A DNA stretch of 64,000 nucleotides from Candidatus Aenigmatarchaeota archaeon (GCA_026397315.1 JAPLVC010000001.1:62001-126000), one strand, 5' to 3'. Shown: positions 31,837 through 41,209, counted from the first letter of the stretch. Notes: generated from the letters alone by a model not told the origin. Made by a program: numbers and translations.

Positions 31837-33558
31837 ATGCCCATACGACAGCCGATAATATCAGTGCTGGGTCACGTTGACTCGGGGAAGACGACTTTGC
31901 TGGACCGCATCAGGGGTAGCACCGTCGCTAGCGGTGAGGCTGGCGGCATAACCCAGCACATAGGAGCCAGCGAGGTGCCGATAAACAAGATAATGGGCGT
32001 GTGCGGCAGCCTCGCCAAGAAGATGAACGTTGATGTAAAGATACCGGGACTTTTATTCATAGACACGCCCGGCCACGAGGCGTTCATTACGTTACGCCGC
32101 CGCGGCGGCTCAATCGCTGATCTCGCAATCCTGATTATCGACGTGAACGAGGGCCTGCAGAAACAGACGGAAGAAAGCCTCACGTTCCTGAAGGAGTTCA
32201 AGACCCCGTTCGTCGTGGCCGCGACGAAAATCGACCGCATACTCGGTTGGCGTTCCGAGGAGAATGCATGTTTTCTAAAGGGATACTCAACGCAGGACGC
32301 GCGCGCGCAGGACGAACTCGAGGAGAAGATATACAGGATAGTCGGCCAGCTTGCCGAGCGGAACATAAAATCAGAGCGCTTCGACCGCGTCGAGGATTTC
32401 TCCAAGCAGGTATGCATCGTTCCCGTCTCGTCATTAACGGGCGAGGGGATTCCCGATCTTCTCATGCTGCTCACGGGGCTTGCGCAGAAATACCTTGAAA
32501 AGCGGCTCAAGGTAACGGAAGGCATAGGCAAGGGGACGATACTCGAGGTAAAGGAATACCGCGGCCTGGGGGCGACCATAGACGTCATCCTTTACGACGG
32601 CTGCGTCAGCCGCGGCGACATTCTCATCATCGGCGGACGAGACGTGATAGTCACGAAAGTCAAAGCTCTCCTCAAGCCGGAGCCGCTCAAGGAGATGCGC
32701 GTGGAGCGCGTGTTCCAGACCATTGAAAGCGCGACGGCCGCATGCGGCGTGAAAATATCATCCCCGGATTTGAGTGGCGTCATCGCCGGTTCCCCGGTGC
32801 GCTTCGTGAAAAGCGAGAAAGACGTCGAAGCCGCGACGGCTGACATAGCGAAGGAGATAGAGGAAGTCGAGATAGAGACTGAAAACGACGGCGTCATAAT
32901 CAAAGCCGATACGCTGGGAAGCCTCGAAGGCCTGATAAAGGTGCTTAAAGACAACGGCATACCGATAAGGAAGGCAAAGGTCGGTAATGTGCTCAAGGGG
33001 GACGTGATGGAAAGCTCCAGCATGAAGAAGCCCGTAGTTTTCGCCTTCAACGTCGATGTCCTTCCCGATGCCGACGAGAGCGCGAAGAAGGCCGGCGTAG
33101 AGATTTTCAAGTCCAACATAATCTACCGGCTAATCGAGGGATACCAGAAATGGGAAGCGGACCTCAAGAAGAACGCGGAGGCGAAACTTCTCGACAGCGT
33201 GACGCATCCCGGGAGAATGATAATATTGCGCGGCTACGTTTTCCGCCAGTCTAAGCCGGCGATTTTTGGCGTCGAAATTCTTGCGGGCCAGGTGAAGACC
33301 GGATACAAGCTGAAGAAGAACGGCATCATGATCGGCGAGGTAAAGGAGCTGCAGGCGGAGGGTGACAACGTCCCGATGGCGAAGGCTGGGGACAAGGTTG
33401 CAGTGTCGATGGACGGCGTCACGATAGGGCGCCAGATAAACGAGGGCGACGAACTGGAGAACGCGCTCTCCGGCCGCGACCTGGAAATTCTGGCGAGGGT
33501 GAAGCACAAACTGCCAGAAGACGAGCGCAGAATGCTCGATGAAATGCAACAGATTTAA
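31837..33558 (+). CDS. infB: Translation initiation factor aIF5B
   Basis: GTPase that joins ribosomal subunits at initiation. G1 GHVDSGKTT, G2 around GGITQHIGA, G3 DTPGHEAF and G4 ATKIDR, followed by two beta-barrel domains and the C-terminal DGVTIGRQINEGDELEN helix region. The archaeal form lacks the long N-terminal extension of bacterial IF2. ATG at 31837 is preceded by GTGAT at ribosome-site distance; the track's GTG at 31828 lies inside that site. TATA-like TTATTTATAG is upstream. Confidence 0.95.
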   Translation: MPIRQPIISVLGHVDSGKTTLLDRIRGSTVASGEAGGITQHIGASEVPINKIMGVCGSLAKKMNVDVKIPGLLFIDTPGHEAFITLRRRGGSIADLAILIIDVNEGLQKQTEESLTFLKEFKTPFVVAATKIDRILGWRSEENACFLKGYSTQDARAQDELEEKIYRIVGQLAERNIKSERFDRVEDFSKQVCIVPVSSLTGEGIPDLLMLLTGLAQKYLEKRLKVTEGIGKGTILEVKEYRGLGATIDVILYDGCVSRGDILIIGGRDVIVTKVKALLKPEPLKEMRVERVFQTIESATAACGVKISSPDLSGVIAGSPVRFVKSEKDVEAATADIAKEIEEVEIETENDGVIIKADTLGSLEGLIKVLKDNGIPIRKAKVGNVLKGDVMESSSMKKPVVFAFNVDVLPDADESAKKAGVEIFKSNIIYRLIEGYQKWEADLKKNAEAKLLDSVTHPGRMIILRGYVFRQSKPAIFGVEILAGQVKTGYKLKKNGIMIGEVKELQAEGDNVPMAKAGDKVAVSMDGVTIGRQINEGDELENALSGRDLEILARVKHKLPEDERRMLDEMQQI

Positions 33559-33591
33559 ATCCCCCCGCGCTATTTGTAGTTATTGATATTC

Positions 33592-34008
33592 ATGCAGCCG
33601 GAAAATTCATACGACACTCTTTTGAAGCAGGCATTTGACAAACTGCCGAAGAAGTCGGAGGGGACCGACCGCTTCCAGATGCCGAGGGCGAATGTCCAGC
33701 CGGCAGGCGCGCGCACGATAATCATAAACTTCATAGACATAGCGAACACCTTCCGCCGCGAGCCGGACCACATGCAGAAATTCATTCTCAAGGAACTAGC
33801 GACTTCAGGCGAGATGCAGAGCGGCAGGCTGGTCGTGCAGGGCAGGTTCAGACCCGATGTTGTAGACAAGAAGATCGAGCTTTACGCGAAGGAATACGTC
33901 CTCTGCCCGGACTGCAACAAGCCCGACACGAAATTCATCAAAGACGACCGCTTCCTTTTTCTCAAGTGCGAGGCCTGCGGCTCGAAACATCCCATAAAAA
34001 AAGTGTAG
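33592..34008 (+). CDS. Translation initiation factor aIF2 beta
   Basis: Beta subunit of the factor that brings Met-tRNAi to the ribosome. The central domain (RTIIINFIDIANTFRREPDHMQKFILKELA) and the C-terminal zinc ribbon (CPDC and CEAC around residues 110-135) are intact. TTTAAAT at about 33554 is the likely TATA element. ATG at 33592 gives the usual N-terminus; the track's TTG start is not needed. The alpha subunit is encoded at 53108. Confidence 0.93.
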   Translation: MQPENSYDTLLKQAFDKLPKKSEGTDRFQMPRANVQPAGARTIIINFIDIANTFRREPDHMQKFILKELATSGEMQSGRLVVQGRFRPDVVDKKIELYAKEYVLCPDCNKPDTKFIKDDRFLFLKCEACGSKHPIKKV

Positions 34009-34014
34009 AAACGT

Positions 34015-35085
34015 TTATAATCCGCCGGCCAGCTTGTTCATGTCCGGTATCTTGACGCAGTCGCACAGAGTTCCCCCGTGCGCCGAGCATACTTCCGCGT
34101 TCTGCATTATCTGCTCGTTGGTTATGCCCGTCACGCTCATGTCCTGCGGGAACGTTATAGCTAGCGTGAATTCTTCTCCCTGAAATTCTGTCTTCTGCAA
34201 GATAAGGACCTTGCGCCCGGTCGCGCTTTCTATGCTCGCCTTGAGCGCCTCGTCCATGTAGGCGCTCTCGCTGCCCACCATGTTTATGCCCTGGCTCATA
34301 AGTATGCGGACCGTCGGCACGCAGCCTTCGGGCAGCGAAGTCCCGCCTGTGAGGGCCTTGAACTGCTCGTCGTTCATGCCTAGCATCGAAGCCACTCCCT
34401 CGGTCACGCTGGGCAGGCCTTTGAAAAACAACACCGAGAAAACAAGCAGGGCTATTATCAAGGCTATGCCGCCCAGCCTGAACGGGTCTGAAAATGGCGT
34501 TTTTGCATAGTCTATCTTTTTGACCTCGCCCGTGTATGCTCCCATCACGACGACGGCTTTCTTCTTGTCTTTCTCCAGCAACACTTCCCAGTCCGTGTTC
34601 TTGAGATTAGCCTGTTTCGCTTTATACCCTTTCACCAGCGCCTCGGCCGTCTTTTTGACTTCATCTTCCTTGAGCGTGGTAACCTTGCTCTTGACAAGCA
34701 GTCCCTCGAGCAGTTTGACGCGCTCCGTGAGCTTCTTCACCATGCTCGTGTCCGTTTCCTCTTCCTCGTCGCGCGTTATGAGGTAGAAGGCTGCGCCAAG
34801 GCAGCCGGCCGCTATTATGCCGCCGATGAACAGGTCGAGCTGTATCATCTCGAATATCGTGCCCTTGAAGAAGAACATGAAGCCGCGTATGGCAGCTCCC
34901 GCCATGACGCACAGGAAGCCGGCGCCGAGCATGGCTACTATCCTTATGGCGAACGGAATTTTCTTCTTCATGCCGCGAAAAGCGAAGGAGCCGAAAATCC
35001 ACGAGAGAACAAAATACATCACTATCTGAGCGAGCATGAGAAGCTGCGGCAGCGTTTCCATGATGTCCGATAGCGAAAGCGCCAT
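34015..35085 (-). CDS. Multi-span membrane protein of unknown function
   Basis: Three or four N-terminal membrane helices (to about residue 105), a cytoplasmic helical stretch (MVKKLTERVKLLEGLLVKSK), another membrane helix near residues 206-226 (GGIALIIALLVFSVLFF) and a C-terminal soluble domain with a cysteine cluster (CVPTVR, CSAHGGTLCDC). The C-terminal domain is likely outside the cell and disulphide-bonded. I do not recognise the family. It lies 21 bases after the small gene at 35107 on the same strand. Confidence 0.7.
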   Translation of the reverse strand: MALSLSDIMETLPQLLMLAQIVMYFVLSWIFGSFAFRGMKKKIPFAIRIVAMLGAGFLCVMAGAAIRGFMFFFKGTIFEMIQLDLFIGGIIAAGCLGAAFYLITRDEEEETDTSMVKKLTERVKLLEGLLVKSKVTTLKEDEVKKTAEALVKGYKAKQANLKNTDWEVLLEKDKKKAVVVMGAYTGEVKKIDYAKTPFSDPFRLGGIALIIALLVFSVLFFKGLPSVTEGVASMLGMNDEQFKALTGGTSLPEGCVPTVRILMSQGINMVGSESAYMDEALKASIESATGRKVLILQKTEFQGEEFTLAITFPQDMSVTGITNEQIMQNAEVCSAHGGTLCDCVKIPDMNKLAGGL

Positions 35086-35106
35086 GAATAATATTTGCCG
35101 GGGCTG

Positions 35107-35343
35107 CTATAAATTGGATATGTTGAAGAAACCGCTCTGCAGGAGCTTGATTATTTTTTCCTCTTCGGGCATGTTCGCGGCAAGCAGTATTTTCAGGTCC
35201 TGCAGCGCCTCCGAGTAGAGTGTAGCGCCGATGGCGTTCGTGTCGCGCAGCTCCCATTCTTTGTCGCGTATTTTCGTGTAGATGAAGAACGCTTTCCCGT
35301 CCGTCGTAATCTTATGCTCCTGTCCCTCAAAAATAGTTTTCAT
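35107..35343 (-). CDS. Small hypothetical protein
   Basis: 78 residues with a beta-rich first half (HKITTDGKAFFIYTKIRDKEWELRD) and a helical second half. No motif is recognisable. It precedes the membrane-protein gene on the minus strand. GC-rich codon use like the core genome supports expression. Confidence 0.62.
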   Translation of the reverse strand: MKTIFEGQEHKITTDGKAFFIYTKIRDKEWELRDTNAIGATLYSEALQDLKILLAANMPEEEKIIKLLQSGFFNISNL

Positions 35344-35426
35344 TATTTTCTAATTCGGTTAGTACGGATTTAAACATATGTTGTCCCAAGCTCGCCTTTT
35401 TAAATACAGGCCGCCACTATAATCTC

Positions 35427-35481
35427 AAGAACAAGACAGTTCGTCAGGAACTAGCTTGTATCCGCGACATTTCTTGTTCTT
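35427..35481 (+). promoter_or_regulatory. Structured leader upstream of S15
   Basis: A perfect 10-base inverted repeat (AAGAACAAGA at 35427-35436 with TCTTGTTCTT at 35472-35481) encloses a second hairpin AGTTC-gtcag-GAACT (35438-35452). TATA-like TTTAAATA at 35399-35406 places the predicted transcription start near the first arm. The ribosome site AAGGTG follows at about 35503. Possible autoregulatory RNA for S15. Confidence 0.55.
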
Positions 35482-35513
35482 ATAAATTCCATAAAACGGA
35501 GAAAGGTGTTTAT

Positions 35514-35936
35514 ATGACAGAAAATAATGAGAGCGAAAAGAAAGCGGCCAATTGGGTCGACTATAAACCAAAGGAAATCGAAGACCTTATCATAAAATAC
35601 GCGAAGCAGGGCACAACGAGCGCGCACATAGGCCTGATGCTGCGCGACCAGTACGGCATACCATCGGTGAAAGCGGTCACGAAGAAAACCATCAGCCAGA
35701 TACTGAAGGAAAACAAGGCTTACCCGAAGCTTCCGGAAGACATCCTGAACCTCATGAAGCGTGTCGTCGAACTCCGCGTCCACCTGGAGCGCAACAAGAA
35801 GGACTACCAATCTTACAGGGGCCTCGAATTGGCCGAGTCGAAAATCAGGCGCCTTGCAAAGTATTACAGGAAGAAAGGCATTCTGGCAAAGACTTGGAAA
35901 TACAATTCGGAGCAGGCAAAGCTGTTAATCCGATAA
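35514..35936 (+). CDS. rps15: Ribosomal protein S15
   Basis: Small-subunit protein binding 16S rRNA helix 22 (eukaryotic S13 relative). The archaeal N-terminal extension (WVDYKPKEIEDLIIKYAKQGTTSAHIGLMLRDQYGIP) precedes the conserved core with HLERNKKDYQSYRGLELAESKIRRL. Full length, 140 residues. Preceded by the structured leader described separately, with an AAGGTG ribosome site 6-8 bases before the ATG. Confidence 0.95.
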   Translation: MTENNESEKKAANWVDYKPKEIEDLIIKYAKQGTTSAHIGLMLRDQYGIPSVKAVTKKTISQILKENKAYPKLPEDILNLMKRVVELRVHLERNKKDYQSYRGLELAESKIRRLAKYYRKKGILAKTWKYNSEQAKLLIR

Positions 35937-36017
35937 GTCCGAAAATATTTTCAAAATTCAAGCGGCTTTATTTTTCCGCTCACTTTTATTTTTATTGTTT
36001 TTAATAACAATATACAC

Positions 36018-36917
36018 ATGGATAAAACCTACACGGAGAAAATTAAAAGATTATTTTATTTCGCCTGGCTGGAGCTGAAGAGGAACTTGGCCGGTGTCAA
36101 ATATTTTGCGGAAGCTGACGTGACTGACAATTGCAATCTCCGGTGCAGGCATTGCTATCATTTTCACGGCAAAAATGATTTTGAAAAAAAGGAGTTCACG
36201 GCGGCTGAATGGAGAAAAAGGTTCAAAAGTCTGCATGAAACCGGGGTGAGAATTATCATGTTAGTTGGCGGCGAGCCCGCCCTGCGGCAGGACGTTCTCA
36301 TGTTAGCCGACGAAATTTTTCCTATCGTCTACGTCATCACAAATGGTACCATAAGGATACGCGATGACTTCAAGCACATATTATTTGTTTCATTGGAAGG
36401 CGGCCAGAAAATAAACGATTATATTAGAGGAGAGGGCACTTTTCAAAAAACATTGAAAAATTATTCAGGTGACGGGCGTGTTATTATCAACATGACGCTG
36501 CAAATGGAAAATTATAAAGAACTCGAAAAAGTCGTCAAGATAGCAAAGGATAACGGCTTCCGCGGCGTGGTGTGTAATATATGCCAATCGGGAACACACG
36601 CTGACAAAGTCTTATATCAAAAAAGCGTGAAAATTCGTGAGAGGGAAATTATAATTAAAGAGGTCGAACGAGTGAAAGCTTTATATCCGAAAGACTTTCT
36701 TATTAGCAAGTCCATGATAAAATGGTACAAAAAACCAGACCATAAAGATGGGTGCTATTGGAGCAGAGAATGCCTGCATTTCGATGTTTCATGGAACAAA
36801 AGGAGATGTTTTTTAAAAAACGTTGACTGCTCAAACTGCGGATGCTTCGCTGGCACATTTCAAAACCCGCTTTTGACAGCATTAAGGTATCCGCGGGAAA
36901 CAAAAATGCTAGTTTAG
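36018..36917 (+). CDS. Radical SAM enzyme with C-terminal cysteine cluster
   Basis: Iron-sulphur enzyme that generates a 5'-deoxyadenosyl radical. The [4Fe-4S] motif is Cys39-x3-Cys43-x2-Cys46 (NCNLRCRHCYHF), followed by GGEPAL as the SAM-binding strand. The C-terminal region has many cysteines (CYWSREC, CFLKNVDCSNCGCF), as in SPASM/twitch enzymes with auxiliary clusters, which often modify peptides or cofactors. No substrate peptide gene is seen nearby. AT-richer than its neighbours, suggesting transfer, and in its own transcription unit. Confidence 0.85.
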   Translation: MDKTYTEKIKRLFYFAWLELKRNLAGVKYFAEADVTDNCNLRCRHCYHFHGKNDFEKKEFTAAEWRKRFKSLHETGVRIIMLVGGEPALRQDVLMLADEIFPIVYVITNGTIRIRDDFKHILFVSLEGGQKINDYIRGEGTFQKTLKNYSGDGRVIINMTLQMENYKELEKVVKIAKDNGFRGVVCNICQSGTHADKVLYQKSVKIREREIIIKEVERVKALYPKDFLISKSMIKWYKKPDHKDGCYWSRECLHFDVSWNKRRCFLKNVDCSNCGCFAGTFQNPLLTALRYPRETKMLV

Positions 36918-36940
36918 ATTGCGCGCGTATGCAGTTTAAC

Positions 36941-38140
36941 CTATTTGTAGTTCTCTTTCACGTATTCTTCCAGCTTGTTCAGCGATTCCTCGAGCACGTT
37001 CATGGGCGGGAGGAACACGATGCGGAAGTGGTCCGGCTTTGGATAGCCGAAACCGGATCCGAAGACTGCTAGAATGTGTTTTTTGTATAAGACGTCCATG
37101 ATGAACTGCTTGTCGTCCTTTATGTCCAGCTCGATTTTCGGGAACGCGTAAAAGGCGCCCTTGGGTTTCGTGCAGGAAAAGCCCTCGATTTCGTTGAAGC
37201 GCTTGTATATCAGGTCGCGTCTCTGCCTGAGTTTCCTGTTCATTTCTGGAATGTGGTCCTGCGGTCCTTCCAACGCTGGTTTAATGGCATACTGGAACGG
37301 GCCCGGCGCGGACAGTCGCGATCTAGCGAGCTTGGAAACAGTCTCCTGAAAATCAGCGCGAAGCTCCTGCGGTCCGCTGAATATCATCCAGCCGACGCGC
37401 CATCCGGGCACGATGTAGTTCTTCGAGAGCCCGTTGAACGTAAGGATGGGAATGTCGTTCGCCAGCGACGCGGTCGAAACGTGCCTGTCGTCGTCGAGCA
37501 GTATCTTGCTGTAAATCTCGTCGGAGAAAATGAGCAGGTTGTACTCGCGCGCGATGTCGATTATCTCTTTCAGCGTTTCTTTGGGGTAGAGCGCGCCCGT
37601 GGGGTTGTTCGGATTGATGAGTATTATGCCTTTCGTTTTAGAGTTGATTTTCTTCCGGATGTCGTCAACGTCCGGCTGCCAGCCTTCCTCTTCGATGCAG
37701 TTGTAGCGGTTGTGCACGGCGCCTATCTTGTTGACGATCGCGGAATAAACCGGGTATCCCGGAATGGGTGTCAGCACGTTCTCGCCGGGGTTGAGCAGCG
37801 CGTTCATCGCCATCTCTATGCCCTCGCTCACGCCGGCCGAGATGAGCACGTCGTTCTTCGTTACGCCTTTGATGCCGTCCCTGGCCGCTTCTTTCACAAT
37901 CGCTTCTCTCGCCTCCTCGATGCCTGCTGAATCCGCGTAATTGTTGAGGTTCTTTTTCATCGCTGTGTAAACGGCCTCCACGAGGTGTGCTGGCGTTACG
38001 AAATCGTAGACGTTCGGGTCGCCTATGTTGAGATGGAGAATCTTCTTACCCTGAGCCTTGAGCTTGTTCGCCTCGACAACGACGTCTCGTATAGCATAAG
38101 TGACCCTGCTCGCCCTTTCGGCCGGGATTATCTTTTTCAT
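36941..38140 (-). CDS. Class I/II aminotransferase
   Basis: PLP enzyme of fold type I, 399 residues. N-terminal NIGDPNVYDF, substrate-binding SDEIYSKI, PLP lysine in GLSKNYIVPGWRVGWM and Arg in the C-terminal FRIVFLPP. The pattern fits alanine or aspartate aminotransferases of the AlaA/YugH type widely distributed in archaea; the substrate is not decided by sequence. It stands alone on the minus strand. Confidence 0.88.
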   Translation of the reverse strand: MKKIIPAERASRVTYAIRDVVVEANKLKAQGKKILHLNIGDPNVYDFVTPAHLVEAVYTAMKKNLNNYADSAGIEEAREAIVKEAARDGIKGVTKNDVLISAGVSEGIEMAMNALLNPGENVLTPIPGYPVYSAIVNKIGAVHNRYNCIEEEGWQPDVDDIRKKINSKTKGIILINPNNPTGALYPKETLKEIIDIAREYNLLIFSDEIYSKILLDDDRHVSTASLANDIPILTFNGLSKNYIVPGWRVGWMIFSGPQELRADFQETVSKLARSRLSAPGPFQYAIKPALEGPQDHIPEMNRKLRQRRDLIYKRFNEIEGFSCTKPKGAFYAFPKIELDIKDDKQFIMDVLYKKHILAVFGSGFGYPKPDHFRIVFLPPMNVLEESLNKLEEYVKENYK

Positions 38141-38265
38141 AACATCACCGCCAATAAACCATAACTGAAATATCTGTAATAATCGTCTCTATATTAAATA
38201 CATTAGTCTGGCAAAATTAAAAAGTTAAAAGTAGATTTTCGATAAACCTTTTTTTCAAAAGGTTT

Positions 38266-38964
38266 TTAATCGCAATTCTCGAAGCTTTTTTCCGTGAATG
38301 CTGATATCGCACCGCTCGTGCCGAAGTCCTGCAGTTCCATCTTCGACGTAACGTCTTTGCCGGCAACTGTCATGTTCGTCTCGCTCCAGACAAGCACGAA
38401 AGGCACCTGGCCACTGTACCAGTATTCCCCTATCACGCCACCGATGGCTGTCCTGTATTTGGTGACTGCCACTGATTTGCCTGTCGGGGTCGTGTATGTG
38501 CCCGCGCCAAGTTGCGTTACGCCGCTAGTCGGCTTCTCGTACGGGTCTGACGTGACCGGTAAGGTGTTGGGCGCGGTTGTTAACGAGTTGCAGAGAGTTA
38601 TCTGGCCGAACTTGCTGAGGGAGTAAATCTTCGTCCCGGGTGTGCTGGCATCCTTGCCTTTCTCCCACATGACCAGCGACGAGCCAGAAACCGTCTCCGT
38701 CTCCGTGCCCGTGTACACCACAGCGCCGAGGGTTTTCTCGACGTATTTGTAGGTGAACTCGACCGGCTTGGCGCTTGTCGTGGTCAGGGCAATCTTGGCC
38801 CATGAGCCCGGCTGCGTGACCGGCTGCTGGAAGACGTTCTGAGGCGGCTGATTAGTATTCTGGTCTCCTCCGTTGGTTGCAGGTGCTGCGGGCTGCTGAG
38901 TGCAGCCGCTGGCCAGAACCGTTGCGACTAAAAGCATTGCCAGAACGGCAAATGTTTTTTTCAT
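38266..38964 (-). CDS. Lipoprotein of unknown function
   Basis: Signal peptide MKKTFAVLAMLLVATVLASGC ends in a lipobox with the lipid-modified cysteine at residue 21, followed by a Pro/Gln/Asn-rich linker and a beta-rich domain of about 180 residues. I start at 38964 since the signal peptide begins there; the track's upstream extension (to 39048) overlaps the rhomboid gene and destroys the signal. No family recognised. Confidence 0.8.
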   Translation of the reverse strand: MKKTFAVLAMLLVATVLASGCTQQPAAPATNGGDQNTNQPPQNVFQQPVTQPGSWAKIALTTTSAKPVEFTYKYVEKTLGAVVYTGTETETVSGSSLVMWEKGKDASTPGTKIYSLSKFGQITLCNSLTTAPNTLPVTSDPYEKPTSGVTQLGAGTYTTPTGKSVAVTKYRTAIGGVIGEYWYSGQVPFVLVWSETNMTVAGKDVTSKMELQDFGTSGAISAFTEKSFENCD

Positions 38965-39001
38965 GGTATAGTTTTCGGTTTTCGCCTTATTAATCTGCAG
39001 G

Positions 39002-39685
39002 CTATTCCCAGACGTATTCGAAGCCCCTTTCGCCGAACTTTTTCTCACGATGGGCGAGCGTCCACACGGCCATTATGAGCAGACCGGTGACTATGCCGCC
39101 GACGTGGCCGAAATTCGCCACTCCTGGCTGCAGCCCCATGACGCCGAGGAACGTTTCCTCTATTATCAGGAAGACCAGCAGGACAGCCGCGGGCATGGGA
39201 AAGAAGCCGAAGATATAGACCCATGACCTAGGATATTTGAACGCGTATGCGGCTATCACGCCGAACACCGCCCCGGACGCGCCTATGAGCGAAGCCGTCT
39301 CGCCTGTCAGGAAAAGCGGCATGAGGTAAACGTAAAAAAGAGCCGAGCCTATGCCGGACAGGAAGTAAAGCGCGGCGAACTTTTTCCTGCCGAGTCCCTG
39401 TTCCAACTGGAAGCCGAATATGGCCAGCACGAACATGTTCATAACAAGGTGGACCGGGTAGATTGTTATACCTCCGCTTGCGGTTTCGGCGAACGTGGCG
39501 TGCAGGAACATGTAAGTGATGAACTGATATACATGACCCGCATCGAGTGTAGCCGGATCCAGAGCCAGCGTGTCCTCAAGGATGGGATAAGCTGCTATCT
39601 GCGCGAACCATATCGCTACATTCACCATGATGATGGCGAAAGTGAGCGTTTCGAAAAAAGTGTATTTTCTCCTGACCAGCGCCAT
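39002..39685 (-). CDS. Rhomboid-family intramembrane serine protease
   Basis: Seven-span type with six core helices. The catalytic serine is in IGASGAVFG and the histidine in FGHVGGIVTG, with the HLVMNMFVL segment carrying the family H-x-x-x-N in helix 2. It cleaves membrane-anchored substrates inside the bilayer. The gene starts 4 bases after endonuclease III, probably in one minus-strand operon. Confidence 0.9.
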   Translation of the reverse strand: MALVRRKYTFFETLTFAIIMVNVAIWFAQIAAYPILEDTLALDPATLDAGHVYQFITYMFLHATFAETASGGITIYPVHLVMNMFVLAIFGFQLEQGLGRKKFAALYFLSGIGSALFYVYLMPLFLTGETASLIGASGAVFGVIAAYAFKYPRSWVYIFGFFPMPAAVLLVFLIIEETFLGVMGLQPGVANFGHVGGIVTGLLIMAVWTLAHREKKFGERGFEYVWE

Positions 39686-39689
39686 TCGT

Positions 39690-40391
39690 TCACCTGTTAA
39701 TTTTTTGTTTTGGTTTTGAAACTCTTATCTTATTGGAATTATAATAGGCGCAAATCTTTTTCAGTTCGCATATCCCGCACTTCGGCTTTCGCGTGACGCA
39801 TATTTCCTTGCCGAAGCTGACGAGGCCTAGGTTCACGATGTACCGCCCGCTCTCAGGCACGAGCTTCTCAAGGTTAGCGCGGATTTCTTCGTATCTCGCA
39901 TTCGCCCGCGCGAAGCCGAGCCGCTTGGAGACGACGTCGACATGAACATCTACCGCAATCACAGGCACGCCATACCCATACGAAAGCACGATGTCCGCGG
40001 TCTTGGGCCCGACGCCGTAAAGCGACATCAGCGCCTCTCGCGTGCGCGGGAAGGAGTTTTTGTATTCTTTTTCGAGCGTCCTTGAAATCGCGATTATCTT
40101 TTTCGCCTTCTGGCGGAAGGGACCGGACTGCCGGATGAGCGACTCGAGTTTTGCGCGCCTGAGCTTCAGGATGTCCGCAGGCGTTTTGACCTTCGAGAAT
40201 AAACGTTCGCTGACGACTTCCGTCGTCTCGTCGAGCGCGCGCTGGGACAGCACGGTCGAGATGAGCAGGCGAAACAGGTCGTTGCGCTTCTTGAGAATCG
40301 ACATGTCGACTTCGCGGCCGTATTTTCTCTCAAGGTATGCGAGAACGATACGCATCTTTTGCCTGCATGCTTCTTCCGGCTTCTTGGCCAT
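39690..40391 (-). CDS. nth: Endonuclease III
   Basis: DNA glycosylase/AP lyase for oxidised pyrimidines. Helix-hairpin-helix LYGVGPKTADIVL contains the catalytic lysine, VDVHVDVVSKRLG the catalytic aspartate, and C-x6-C-x2-C-x5-C (CVTRKPKCGICELKKIC) the [4Fe-4S] cluster. The usual LSAQ motif reads LSQRALDET, so substrate range may differ from E. coli Nth. First gene of a minus-strand pair with rhomboid. Confidence 0.92.
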   Translation of the reverse strand: MAKKPEEACRQKMRIVLAYLERKYGREVDMSILKKRNDLFRLLISTVLSQRALDETTEVVSERLFSKVKTPADILKLRRAKLESLIRQSGPFRQKAKKIIAISRTLEKEYKNSFPRTREALMSLYGVGPKTADIVLSYGYGVPVIAVDVHVDVVSKRLGFARANARYEEIRANLEKLVPESGRYIVNLGLVSFGKEICVTRKPKCGICELKKICAYYNSNKIRVSKPKQKINR

Positions 40392-40438
40392 GTAGTTAAT
40401 ATTGGATTGGGATTTTAATTTTCACAGAATCTAGGAGT

Positions 40439-41209
40439 TTATTTTTTGGCCACTTCTTTCATGCTTTTGGACATGTGGTACATGCCGAAGCCTATCGTAA
40501 AGAATGCTATGGTGAATATGATGTCCACCCAGGATGCCGTGTAATATGCGCCTATGCTGGTGGTGTAAGAAAACGCGAAATCTGCCACGGCCTCTATTAT
40601 AAACCCTAGGCTGATTATGCCGAGCGACTTGAAAAGCATGCTGCCGTAGGTGATGGTCAGTATGGCTAAGGCAAATGACAGGAAAACCACGTCCCCAAGC
40701 GGATAAACGACGTTGAGTATTTTCGTGAGCATCGGTACTTCCTCGAAAAGTTTCTCATAAATGAAAATGGGGAATATGACCAAGAACACGAGCAACGGTG
40801 GTATTATGACTTTGGCGACTGTCTTGGCGTCCAGCTTGACTTTGACACTTTTCAGTAGAAGAAAAAGCCCGTACGCTGCAAATGGTATAGTTCCAAGATA
40901 TCCTATGTCCGCCAGGGAAGGATACGGGACCTCCGAGCCAGATATGTTGTAAAAGAACCACACGAGATTTCCCAGCCCCCAAGACAGCAGACCGATTGAG
41001 ATGTAAAAAAGCGACTTTCCGAATGCGCTTTTGAATGTGAAAGTCCTTGCGCTGTCGACGCCGACCCAGGTGCAAATGAACAGGATTATGGTCGTGTTCA
41101 GCAAAAGCAAATATCTTGTTAAAGCGGGGCTGTCCTGGGTCTGCAACATCATTCCTATAACGGTCAATACCGTCAGAATGGACAGCAAAAGTATCTTTTT
41201 TGGCATCAT
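40439..41209 (-). CDS. Seven- or eight-span membrane protein
   Basis: About seven or eight hydrophobic helices over 256 residues with the motif GNLVWFFYN and, after it, VPYPSLADIGYLG. The layout resembles membrane sensor domains found ahead of histidine kinases and cyclases, here without an attached output domain. The role could be sensing or transport; it is not determined. It is followed by endonuclease III on the same strand. Confidence 0.7.
   Translation of the reverse strand: MMPKKILLLSILTVLTVIGMMLQTQDSPALTRYLLLLNTTIILFICTWVGVDSARTFTFKSAFGKSLFYISIGLLSWGLGNLVWFFYNISGSEVPYPSLADIGYLGTIPFAAYGLFLLLKSVKVKLDAKTVAKVIIPPLLVFLVIFPIFIYEKLFEEVPMLTKILNVVYPLGDVVFLSFALAILTITYGSMLFKSLGIISLGFIIEAVADFAFSYTTSIGAYYTASWVDIIFTIAFFTIGFGMYHMSKSMKEVAKK

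Noticed and set aside
38965-39048. N-terminal extension of the lipoprotein
   Set aside because: Overlaps the rhomboid gene and buries the signal peptide; the start at 38964 is right.
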